Shown: positions 8,476 through 14,657 of the stretch, in pieces
Numbering within the stretch: position 1 is the stretch's first letter
Layout: each line of letters begins with the position of its first letter
DNA from: Thermoproteota archaeon
Lineage (GTDB): Archaea > Korarchaeota > Korarchaeia > Korarchaeales > Korarchaeaceae
Assembly (NCBI GenBank): GCA_021158805.1
Contig: JAGGTZ010000097.1
Coordinates: forward strand, 1 to 22,128
Length of the DNA stretch: 22,128 bases
Direction of reading: 5' to 3'
Translations under genes and position numbers: made by a program
The notes under the pieces: model-generated
Database searches by the model: none
What the model saw: the letters and a program-made list of their open reading frames with translations, nothing else
Told to the model about the DNA's origin: nothing

Positions 8476-9691
8476 GAAGTACAGGCCAAAGAGACTAGAT
8501 GAAATAAAGGGACAAAACAAGGCGGTAGCAGAGATTAGGGAATGGATAAAGAAGGTGAAAGCCGGTAAGATAACTAAAGCCCTACTACTGGTAGGACCTC
8601 CTGGCTCCGGGAAGACCTCAGCGGCACATGCCATAGCAAATGAGCTGGGCTACGACCCAATTGAGGTGAACGCTAGTGATCTTAGGGACAAGACTCACCT
8701 TCACTACATCGTGGAGAATATTAGAGCTCCCTCTTTACTTACTATGAAGCCTAGACTTATAATACTGGACGAAATCGATGCTTTACCCAGCGAAGGGAGG
8801 GCCATCGTATCATTAGTAAAGGAGCTCATCTCGAAGGAGGGCGTTCCCGTCGTAATGACAGCAAATGACCCATACGAGGGGCATCTCTATGAGATAAGGT
8901 CGATGTCCCAAATGGTGAAATTCTATAGGCTCAGGTGGACAACTGTGCTCCAAGTCTTGAAGGAAATATGCCAAAAGGAAGGGGTTACAATACCTGCTGA
9001 CATCTTAAAGAGGATAGCACAAAATTCGCAGGGGGATCTTAGAGCAGCTATTAATGATCTAGAGAGTATTGCAAAAGGAGATAAAGCACTAGCTGAGTCC
9101 ATAGGTAAGATACTGGGAAAGAGGGACATAGAATCCGATGTATTCAAGGCATTAATGGCGATATTCTATGGAAGTAACTGCTATGCCGCTTGGCTTGAAT
9201 CCATGAGTGTTGATATAGATCCAGATATGCTCTTAAGGTGGGTGGAGGAAAATTTACCCTTGGTATATAGCGGAAAAATCCTATCGAAAGCGTATGACTA
9301 TCTCTCCATTGCTGACATGGTCAGGAGTAGGATAATAAGGACTAATAACTGGAGGTTACTTTCATACTACACACAGCTGATGACCTTTGCTGTTTGTACA
9401 GCCAAGGAGGGGAAGCCCAAGGGCGTAAAACTCAAGTTTCCGGAGATCATAAGGAAGCTCGCTACCACTAAGGAGGAAAGGGCGAAGACGAAGGAATTTC
9501 TCTTCAGATTAGCTAGGAAACTCCATCTACCTACTAAACTGGTCAGATTGGAAGTAGTCCCCATACTAATAGCAGATAGCAGAGGCGAAAGGAAGATCCT
9601 AAAGAGGCTGGAAAGAGAACTCGGTATAAGAGAAGAAGATATGCTAGATATACTCAGTGATCTAGAGAAGCACTATAGGTTAGAGATCTAG
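8453..9691 (+). CDS. rfcL: Replication factor C large subunit
   Basis: This clamp-loader subunit joins four RFC-S subunits. The 412-residue product begins ELPWTEKYRPKRLDEIKGQ and shows Walker A GPPGSGKT at 48-55, VNASDLRDK near 72-80, Walker B LIILDEID at 102-109 and sensor 1 Asn138; GDLRAAINDLESI is the sensor 2 region. The C-terminus ends ILSDLEKHYRLEI. I see no PIP-box (Q-x2-aliphatic-x2-aromatic pair) or lysine-rich tail, which many archaeal RFC-L proteins carry for PCNA binding. The ATG lies inside rfcS, with AGGGG upstream. Its TAG stop shares the palindrome CTAG with the stop of the convergent orc1/cdc6 gene. Confidence 0.95.
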   Translation: MKELPWTEKYRPKRLDEIKGQNKAVAEIREWIKKVKAGKITKALLLVGPPGSGKTSAAHAIANELGYDPIEVNASDLRDKTHLHYIVENIRAPSLLTMKPRLIILDEIDALPSEGRAIVSLVKELISKEGVPVVMTANDPYEGHLYEIRSMSQMVKFYRLRWTTVLQVLKEICQKEGVTIPADILKRIAQNSQGDLRAAINDLESIAKGDKALAESIGKILGKRDIESDVFKALMAIFYGSNCYAAWLESMSVDIDPDMLLRWVEENLPLVYSGKILSKAYDYLSIADMVRSRIIRTNNWRLLSYYTQLMTFAVCTAKEGKPKGVKLKFPEIIRKLATTKEERAKTKEFLFRLARKLHLPTKLVRLEVVPILIADSRGERKILKRLERELGIREEDMLDILSDLEKHYRLEI

Positions 9692-10842
9692 AAGAGAGGT
9701 AGGGGACTTAGTTCTTCCCTGAGGATTTCTTTCAATTTTTTGGATAATTTATCTGCTGGTATAGATCCAAGGGATATTAAGGTAGTCTGCCCCTTCATAC
9801 CCTCACCAGACTTCTTAGTTTCTAGAATCCCAATCCTCCTTAGATTTCTTACTCTCTTCCATACTGCAGTATACTTATAGGGCATAACCCCTATCTCCTC
9901 GCAAAGGAGCTTATACTCTTCCAGTAAGTCACCCATCTTTATCCAAGACCTGTCGCTTGATGATAATAGCTTAGCAGCAGAAAGGAGGAGGATCTTATCA
10001 TGAAGATCTAAGGACGTTAAATAATCATCTGTTATGCCTATAACACCAATCCTAGAAGCAGCCTCGCTCACCATATCGGGAGTTATCTTGGAGAGACCAA
10101 CCTCTTCGGACAGCCTGGCAGCCAGATATAGAATTTTGAGGGATACCCTAGCATTACCGGTATGCTCTGATAGCTCAACCACCTTCTTTACTATCTCATC
10201 ATCATAACTACCGTCAACAAGACCTACCTCGGCCCTATATCTGACGATCGTTTCAAGTTGCTCTGGCGTATACTTCTCTAGAGACATCCTAGTTACCATG
10301 AAGGACCTTATCGAGTCATCCATCATGTAAGGTGGATCCCACCTAGCTATAGCGATAAGTGTAGGGGATTTAGGTGCCTCACCTTCGTGTAGTCTTAATA
10401 GTGTATATACAAGGGAATCGCCATCTCGAAGATAGTCAATCTCATCTAATATTACAAGTAAATCTTTATTCTCCTTGGATAATGCCTTCTCTAGCATAAG
10501 GGTCATCTCTTGGTAAGATAGGCCCCTATCGGGTATGCCCGGCATAATAGACGAAGCTATCCTCTGTATAACGGATGTGGGTGTCCTATATGTCCTGCAA
10601 TTCACATGTACTACCCTAAGATTCCCCGGCATCCTACTCTCTAACCTTTTAGAGGAAAGTTTAGCTACAGACGTCTTTCCTATCCCTGGCTCTCCCCTTA
10701 TAAGAACAAGGCCCTCCATCACCCCTACACTCGAAGCTAAGGAATTTACTATTAGTTCTACTTCCTTCTCCCTATGGGGCAACTTCGATGGGGTATAGGA
10801 CTCAGAGAACTTATATGCATCTCTTATTATTCGAGTGGCCGT
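9688..10842 (-). CDS. cdc6: Orc1/Cdc6 replication initiator, divergent, apparent ACG start
   Basis: An AAA+ plus winged-helix protein of the Orc1/Cdc6 family, which binds archaeal origins and recruits MCM. From the ACG at 10842 the product is 384 residues. It begins with the family's N-terminal segment (RIIRDAYKF, YTPSKLPHREKEV), then Walker A GEPGIGKT at 50-57, Walker B LVILDEID near 129-136, sensor 2 GNARVSLKIL near 229-238, and a C-terminal winged helix with WKRVRNLRRIGIL and wing EGMKGQTTL. Sensor 1 reads AIARWDPP instead of the usual Asn-containing ISND. GGTGAT at 10848-10853 is five bases from the ACG. No ATG, GTG or TTG occurs in frame before TTG 10782, which would delete conserved residues and has no SD. 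ACG is therefore either a real rare start or a mutated ATG. Confidence 0.85.
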   Translation of the reverse strand, partial: TATRIIRDAYKFSESYTPSKLPHREKEVELIVNSLASSVGVMEGLVLIRGEPGIGKTSVAKLSSKRLESRMPGNLRVVHVNCRTYRTPTSVIQRIASSIMPGIPDRGLSYQEMTLMLEKALSKENKDLLVILDEIDYLRDGDSLVYTLLRLHEGEAPKSPTLIAIARWDPPYMMDDSIRSFMVTRMSLEKYTPEQLETIVRYRAEVGLVDGSYDDEIVKKVVELSEHTGNARVSLKILYLAARLSEEVGLSKITPDMVSEAASRIGVIGITDDYLTSLDLHDKILLLSAAKLLSSSDRSWIKMGDLLEEYKLLCEEIGVMPYKYTAVWKRVRNLRRIGILETKKSGEGMKGQTTLISLGSIPADKLSKKLKEILREELSPLPLF

Positions 10843-10874
10843 GAAACATCACCTAAATGTAGCATGGCGGTACA

Positions 10875-10884
10875 GTAATAATTT
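10875..10884 (-). promoter_or_regulatory. Predicted TATA box for cdc6
   Basis: The minus strand reads AAATTATTAC. Transcription starting about 26 bases downstream (near 10853) would produce a short leader beginning right at the GGTGAT motif, consistent with translation starting at 10842 rather than at 10782. Predicted only. Confidence 0.35.
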
Positions 10885-10932
10885 CATTGTGGTGCTCTTG
10901 TATAGTAGGGGGGTAGGTGAAAGTATTACAAA

Positions 10933-11937
10933 TTACCCAGAGCGCCTTCTGTAGAGGAGGTAGGCAACTAGCTCTAGGATCATTATACCAATAGAGGACC
11001 CTGCAACTATTAGCTCGGGACTTGCTGGATAGATGGATATTTCATTTGCTAACTTTAGAGCATAGGTTATATTCTTATCGACTCTCTTCGGGGCAAGAGT
11101 TGATAGTTTGTAGTATAGCTCGAAGAGTTCCTGTACCTTCTGAACGGTACTTTCATCGATGTTTAAACTGCCGGCCTTTCTAATCTCCGACACCTTCCTT
11201 CTGATCTGCTTGAGAGCCTCAACTTCTTCCTTCGTGTGATTGACTATTCCCAAAAAGAACCATCCAGAGTATCCAGAGGCCTCTCTAGTATCCACCGTTG
11301 GGCTCTTTAGCATCCAAGAGACGACCACCCTGAGATCTCCTGAGACATTAGCTAAATATATTGACGAGGGTCTTGGTCTTGAGATAGATACTACATAATT
11401 CTTAGGTAAGATGACAGTAAGATTAAGTAGATCTAAGCCCTTAACGTAAAGTTTTGATAAATTAGATACATCTTCTCTAGTTGAGTAAACTATACCCTTT
11501 CTCCCTGCTGAGACCGTTGGAGCTCCCTTTACAGCTTCTAGCTCTGCTGTAAAGACAAGGTCTATTCTCCTGGTGGTGTTATAATATAGCCTCTTCTCGA
11601 TTCTAGCATCCATTTTTTTAGGATAAAATTCCATATCACCACCAATGAAGGGGCCCTGAACCACTCTCTTTACATAGTTAATGAACTCCCTAGTGTAATT
11701 CTCCTCACCAGTTTTATTTAGAGCTCTTTCCAGGTCATTAGCCCAGAGACCGTACCATGTGAAATTTATCCTTACTTCAGCTGTATCCTCTGTCTTAAAG
11801 AAGATCATAACATCTGTGCTTACATAGTGAGGCTTTTCTGATAGTATATCTGCTCGCGTCTCAGGGATTATCAAGGGGAGTAGCAGTACTAAAAGTAAAG
11901 AAGCCAAGGCTATCCTTGCAATACATGAACCATTCAT
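10933..11937 (-). CDS. Secreted, C-terminally membrane-anchored protein of unknown function
   Basis: I do not recognise the family. The 334-residue protein starts with a signal peptide: MNGSCIAR, a strongly hydrophobic run (LASLLLVLLLPLIIP), then a likely cleavage site after TRA near residue 30. The body is probably extracellular and beta-rich, with many N-glycosylation sequons (NFT, NKT, NYT, NTT, NLS, NLT, NVS, NHT, NIT). A helical, charged stretch near 240-300 (EEVEALKQIRRKV and QELFELYYKLS) may be coiled coil. A transmembrane helix near 306-327 is followed by YRRRSG, the cytoplasmic stop-transfer tail. ATG 11937 is chosen; GTG 11946, three codons upstream, lies within the GGTGA SD motif. 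A surface or envelope role is inferred. Confidence 0.8.
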   Translation of the reverse strand: MNGSCIARIALASLLLVLLLPLIIPETRADILSEKPHYVSTDVMIFFKTEDTAEVRINFTWYGLWANDLERALNKTGEENYTREFINYVKRVVQGPFIGGDMEFYPKKMDARIEKRLYYNTTRRIDLVFTAELEAVKGAPTVSAGRKGIVYSTREDVSNLSKLYVKGLDLLNLTVILPKNYVVSISRPRPSSIYLANVSGDLRVVVSWMLKSPTVDTREASGYSGWFFLGIVNHTKEEVEALKQIRRKVSEIRKAGSLNIDESTVQKVQELFELYYKLSTLAPKRVDKNITYALKLANEISIYPASPELIVAGSSIGIMILELVAYLLYRRRSG

Positions 11938-11985
11938 CGAAGTCACCTTAGTCTGGAGGTATACAACAGTTTTTCAATTAGTAGA

Positions 11986-11995
11986 TTATATAAAC
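11986..11995. promoter_or_regulatory. Predicted TATA element in the divergent gap 11938-12041
   Basis: TTATATAAAC on the plus strand is about 26 bases from a start near 12017, upstream of the AAA+ gene. Because TTATATAA is symmetrical, it could also serve the minus-strand secreted-protein gene. Predicted only. Confidence 0.4.
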
Positions 11996-12041
11996 CTAGT
12001 TGAGGTAAAGACGTAGCCTTAGGATATGAGGGATTCTGTAA

Positions 12042-13178
12042 ATGCCTGATGAGAGTGACGTCAGGGTAGTCGAAGCTGGTTACATGAGATGGATGCTAAG
12101 GGCGAATCCCTTCGCCTACCTTAGCAGTGAGAGTCTTGAGGAAGTTCATGCCCTTCATGTAGATACGGAGATTGATGAAAAGCTGGCCCAACTGGTAGAT
12201 GATGTGGTTAGAAAGGGTGCCAAGCATTTAGTGTTCTTAGTTGGGGAATTCGGAACGGGAAAGACTCACAGACTCAGGCTAATTAATGAGATCTTGTCCG
12301 ATATCCCCTCATTCTATGTAAAAATAGATGTGGATGACTTCGAAACATCAATAATGAGAATAGCTGAGTCCATTAAAAGGATAAGTCCATTAAAGCCTCT
12401 GAGGAAAAAATTACCTAGAGATCCAGAGGAATTGTTTACGCTTATAAAAAGTGAGCTAAACAAGTATGAGGTTGCTATTCTAATGTTAGATGAAGTGGAG
12501 AATATAGTAATCTTGGGTACTAGAAAGGACGCTGAACTATTCTCATCCTTCATTGCTAGACTATATAAGGAACTGGACCGAAGTAGAATGATCGTAATAG
12601 CTTGTATTCCCCCAGCATATGATATAATGAAGAACTTACTAGGTAAGATACCTCATGAGAAGCTTGAAATGAAGAGGATAAACCCTAAAGAAGCTAGAAA
12701 GATACTGAGGAAGAGATTACAGTATTATAGAGATGTATTGAATGAGGAGGCCAGGAATCTCAACGTCGGGGAGCCTTTTACAGAAGATCTAGTGAGAAAA
12801 CTTAATGAGATGGCAGAAGGAAATCCCAGAAAACTCATGAAGTTGGCAAGGAACTTACTAGCCATGTTAACAAGGGAATTGAAGGAAAGTGGAAAGTTGA
12901 ACCAGGAAAAAGTCCTTAAACTGATCTCCGAGGCAAGCCTTGAGGAAGAACCTACACCTACAGAGGAACCTGATGAAATCGATGTGGTACCAGAGGACGT
13001 AAGGCCGGAGTTAGCCACTTTAAGGAGGAAGTATCCACCGGGGACTACTTTCTCCCTCATAGATGTCTCAAAGATATTCAAGGTGAAATTAAGTGAGGCG
13101 AGAGATATCCTTGGGGAGCTGCTGGAAGAAGGAGCAATAGAAAAGGTACCAGGTGGAAGATACATAGTTAAGGAGTAA
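12042..13178 (+). CDS. Orc/ExeA-like AAA+ ATPase with C-terminal winged helix
   Basis: A 378-residue P-loop ATPase. The N-terminal segment RWMLRANPFAYLSSE recalls the NPF motif of ExeA/Orc-like ATPases. Walker A is GEFGTGKT at 68-75, Walker B is ILMLDE at 146-151, sensor 1 falls near IACIPPAYD at 187-194, and sensor 2 is GNPRKLMKL at 260-268. An acidic, proline-rich linker (299-318) leads to a C-terminal winged-helix domain (about 325-378, with TFSLIDVSKIFKVKLSEARDILGELL). This domain order resembles Orc1/Cdc6, but the sequence is clearly outside the canonical group. ATG 12042 has GAGGG about nine bases upstream. It overlaps the convergent 131-residue gene by 11 bases. A DNA-bound ATPase role is inferred; the partner and process are unknown. 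Confidence 0.75.
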   Translation: MPDESDVRVVEAGYMRWMLRANPFAYLSSESLEEVHALHVDTEIDEKLAQLVDDVVRKGAKHLVFLVGEFGTGKTHRLRLINEILSDIPSFYVKIDVDDFETSIMRIAESIKRISPLKPLRKKLPRDPEELFTLIKSELNKYEVAILMLDEVENIVILGTRKDAELFSSFIARLYKELDRSRMIVIACIPPAYDIMKNLLGKIPHEKLEMKRINPKEARKILRKRLQYYRDVLNEEARNLNVGEPFTEDLVRKLNEMAEGNPRKLMKLARNLLAMLTRELKESGKLNQEKVLKLISEASLEEEPTPTEEPDEIDVVPEDVRPELATLRRKYPPGTTFSLIDVSKIFKVKLSEARDILGELLEEGAIEKVPGGRYIVKE

Positions 13179-13554
13179 CAGCTTCTTCGCCCTCTTCTAT
13201 ATGTTTAAGGAGTTCTTTCAAGATATCTTTCCATAATTTCATTAGATCTAAGGTCTCCATGTCCTTAAAGGGTTCCGTGCTGATGAACTCGTCCAAAGAC
13301 CTAACTACCAGCTTTAATTCGTTAGGTCCCAGCTTTAAGCTCTTGCCTAAGAGACTTCTATCGTCTATTTGTCCCTCTTTGAGTCCCTTAAATATCGCAG
13401 AGATCATCTCTTGTAATGGGGTACCTTCTAACTTCCCGAGTAAAGTCTCTAATTGATCCCTTGTCTCTTCAGCTAGCGAGCCCTTTTCCCTAACTTGGAT
13501 TATCGAGTCAGCCACTAATCTTACTATTTCCTCCACGCTAGAATATTCCTTCAT
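13168..13554 (-). CDS. Small helical protein of unknown function
   Basis: I do not recognise this protein of about 128 residues. It is almost entirely charged amphipathic helix (SSVEEIVRLVADSIIQV, LDLMKLWKDILKELLKHI), with no cysteines, no membrane segment and an acidic C-terminus, so it is probably a soluble helical-bundle protein. ATG 13554 is favoured over an in-frame GTG at 13563, because GGCGTGA just before the ATG resembles the local SD motif. It converges on the Orc/ExeA-like ATPase with 11 bases of overlap and has a TATA-like AAAGTTTATG upstream. A link with that ATPase is possible but not shown. Confidence 0.6.
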   Translation of the reverse strand: MKEYSSVEEIVRLVADSIIQVREKGSLAEETRDQLETLLGKLEGTPLQEMISAIFKGLKEGQIDDRSLLGKSLKLGPNELKLVVRSLDEFISTEPFKDMETLDLMKLWKDILKELLKHIEEGEEAVTP

Positions 13555-13614
13555 AAGTCTCACGCCACTTCGATTTCATAAACTTTTATTGAGCATCCTC
13601 CCAAGATGACGGGG

Positions 13615-13664
13615 GATGATGTAAAAGGGCCCACTGATTAGATGAGGAGGATCTTGAGTCTTGA
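13615..13664 (+). ncRNA. Possible box C/D small RNA
   Basis: ATGATGT at 13615-13621 resembles box C. It is followed after 11 bases by CTGA (13633-13636, box D'), then GATGAGG (box C'-like) three bases later, and TTGA at the end as a degenerate box D. The size near 50 bases and the guide spacing fit archaeal C/D RNAs, but both C-type boxes and the terminal D box deviate from consensus. Low confidence. Confidence 0.2.
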
Positions 13665-13794
13665 CCCCCTCATTATATAAAGGGGGTTTATAAGAGTTGC
13701 TCCTACTACCCCTACGAAGGTTTATGGAGGTCCCTCCCATTTTTCTACCTCCTACTACTTTTGTTCGTTAGTGGAACTTTTATGAGGGGGTCAA
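13661..13794. repeat. Perfect 13-base inverted repeat containing G5 strings
   Basis: TTGACCCCCTCAT at 13661-13673 is the exact reverse complement of ATGAGGGGGTCAA at 13782-13794; the arms are 108 bases apart. The left arm also takes part in a local hairpin with AGGGGGT at 13681-13687. G-strings in inverted orientation are a feature of archaeal origin recognition boxes, but the rest of the box is weak here. Confidence 0.7.
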
Positions 13795-13895
13795 CATACC
13801 TCCTCAGCTTTCTCTCACATTCATTTCTCACTTCTCTGTTACTTATAGAAGCTTATAAGTCTGGGTATCTCTCAACCTGCACTTCTGCAAGAAAA

Positions 13896-13905
13896 CTTTA
13901 TTTAA
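13896..13905 (+). promoter_or_regulatory. TATA box for tRNA-Val(GAC)
   Basis: CTTTATTTAA is centred 26 bases upstream of the tRNA 5' end at 13927, the standard archaeal spacing. Confidence 0.55.
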
Positions 13906-13926
13906 TGGAGATAACTACCATGCTAG

Positions 13927-14002
13927 GGGCCGGTGGTCTAGCGGCTATGACGCCGCCTTGACGAGGCGGAGGTCGGGGGTTCGAGTCCCCCCCGGCCCAC
14001 CA
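13927..14002 (+). tRNA. tRNA-Val (anticodon GAC), CCA encoded
   Basis: Acceptor arms GGGCCGG and CCGGCCC pair fully. The anticodon stem CCGCC/GGCGG closes loop TTGACGA, so the anticodon is GAC (codon GUC). The T stem GGGGG/CCCCC closes TTCGAGT. Discriminator A at 13999 is followed by an encoded CCA at 14000-14002. No intron. Except for four anticodon-loop bases it is identical over 73 bases to the minus-strand tRNA-Val(CAC) at 21816-21888. Confidence 0.96.
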
Positions 14003-14033
14003 TCGGATCAGAAATACTTGTGAGGGAAAAAGA

Positions 14034-14315
14034 ATGGCTAGATATTCCGTATCTAGGCTGGCTGGAAAACCTGTTATTACCGATAAGGGCCTTATGCTCG
14101 GTGAAGTTGTTGACCTGATAATAGATGAGATCACTGGTAAGATGGTCTCCTTGGTAATTAGGAGCAGTAGGGGAGCTGCGGATGCTCTTCTCCAGAAATT
14201 AAAGAAAGATAGGAAGGGGAATGTTTTAGTACCATACTCTACGGTGAAGTACATTAGAGAGATGATAGTCGTAGACGAGAGGCTTTTAAAGGTCTACATA
14301 GCTACAAAGAGCTGA
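14034..14315 (+). CDS. PRC-barrel domain protein
   Basis: This 93-residue protein is a single PRC-barrel, a small beta-barrel. The N-terminal YSVSRLAGKPVITDKGLMLG is followed by GEVVDLIIDEITGKMVSLVI near 23-42, matching the classic PRC-barrel start, and the closing strands KGNVLVPYSTVKYI and LKVYIATKS complete the fold. Stand-alone PRC-barrel proteins are widespread in archaea; some haloarchaeal ones act in cell division by binding SepF, but that role cannot be assumed here. ATG 14034 has GAGGG about nine bases upstream. It starts 31 bases after tRNA-Val, so a joint transcript is possible, and ends three bases from the convergent 98-residue gene. Confidence 0.85.
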   Translation: MARYSVSRLAGKPVITDKGLMLGEVVDLIIDEITGKMVSLVIRSSRGAADALLQKLKKDRKGNVLVPYSTVKYIREMIVVDERLLKVYIATKS

Positions 14316-14318
14316 TCT

Positions 14319-14615
14319 CTAGAGAAACCTCTCAGCAACCCTTGCCATGTACTCAGCTAAGTCCTCAGAGATTGCTCTCATTATGCCCTTAACCTTGATC
14401 TCTCCAGGAAATTCTTCATCCAAAATACCCTTTATCTCCTCAAATCTGTCTACAGTGGATATCTCATCGTAAAACTCTCGAATTTTCTCCAAGAGAGATG
14501 TGGTAACTCCAAATTCTCCCTTCACGAAGAGGTTGCTTCTAATTTCCGACCTGATATCCTCATTTAATTTCAGGAGCTGTGTAAGCGACATACCGATGTC
14601 AAGTACTAACATCAT
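14319..14615 (-). CDS. Small helical protein of unknown function
   Basis: Not recognised. Up to 98 residues, predicted mainly helical and acidic (LNEDIRSEIRSNLF, FEEIKGILDEEFPGEIKVKG), without cysteines or membrane segments. It lies between the PRC-barrel gene (convergent, three bases apart) and rpo8 (divergent). Two starts are possible: ATG 14615, or ATG 14591 (residue 9). The AT-rich sequence at 14613-14622 is about 26 bases upstream of 14591, which would make a leaderless transcript and favour the shorter 90-residue form. No SD precedes either ATG. Confidence 0.55.
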   Translation of the reverse strand: MMLVLDIGMSLTQLLKLNEDIRSEIRSNLFVKGEFGVTTSLLEKIREFYDEISTVDRFEEIKGILDEEFPGEIKVKGIMRAISEDLAEYMARVAERFL

Positions 14616-14622
14616 ATTTTTA
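14613..14622. promoter_or_regulatory. Predicted shared TATA element, 98-residue gene and rpo8
   Basis: The sequence CATATTTTTA on the plus strand lies about 26 bases upstream of a start near 14643, just before the rpo8 SD. Read on the minus strand (TAAAAATATG), it lies about 26 bases upstream of ATG 14591. Predicted only. Confidence 0.35.
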
Positions 14623-14657
14623 CACTTAACACTCCATGTCCAGCCGGTGAAAGTTTG

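Larger units (their letters stand above)
13564..13926. other. Long intergenic region with inverted G-string boxes; possible origin or small-RNA locus
   Basis: At 363 bases this is the longest stretch without a convincing gene. It holds a perfect 13-base inverted repeat (TTGACCCCCTCAT at 13661-13673, ATGAGGGGGTCAA at 13782-13794), a seven-base hairpin ACCCCCT/AGGGGGT at 13664-13687 around an AT-rich loop, two copies of CTCCTACTAC (in 13697-13760), and a TATA-rich dyad ACTTATA/TATAAGT at 13841-13860. AGTGGAAC followed by GGGGGT (13770-13791) loosely resembles an archaeal origin recognition box. A box C/D-like arrangement lies at 13615-13664. The end holds the tRNA-Val promoter. No open frame here looks coding. 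Confidence 0.5.

Noticed and set aside
10905..10925. G-rich run next to cdc6 as an origin recognition box
   Set aside because: There is a G6 run but no accompanying dyad core, and only one copy; too weak to call an origin box.
12725..13165. Minus-strand frame of 146 codons inside the Orc/ExeA-like ATPase gene
   Set aside because: Antisense shadow rich in Ser, Leu and Phe; the plus-strand AAA+ motifs are clear.
13841..13860. TATA-rich dyad as an additional promoter
   Set aside because: No gene starts at a fitting distance; the tRNA already has a better-placed TATA box. Kept only as a note on the intergenic region.
13761..13961. Plus-strand frame of 66 codons in the intergenic region
   Set aside because: It runs into the tRNA-Val gene, has no SD, and its translation of the tRNA portion is meaningless.
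13898..14254. Minus-strand frame of 118 codons across tRNA-Val and the PRC-barrel gene
   Set aside because: It covers a structured tRNA gene and is antisense to a recognisable protein; its GGDSNPRPPP segment is the well-known spurious translation of a tRNA.
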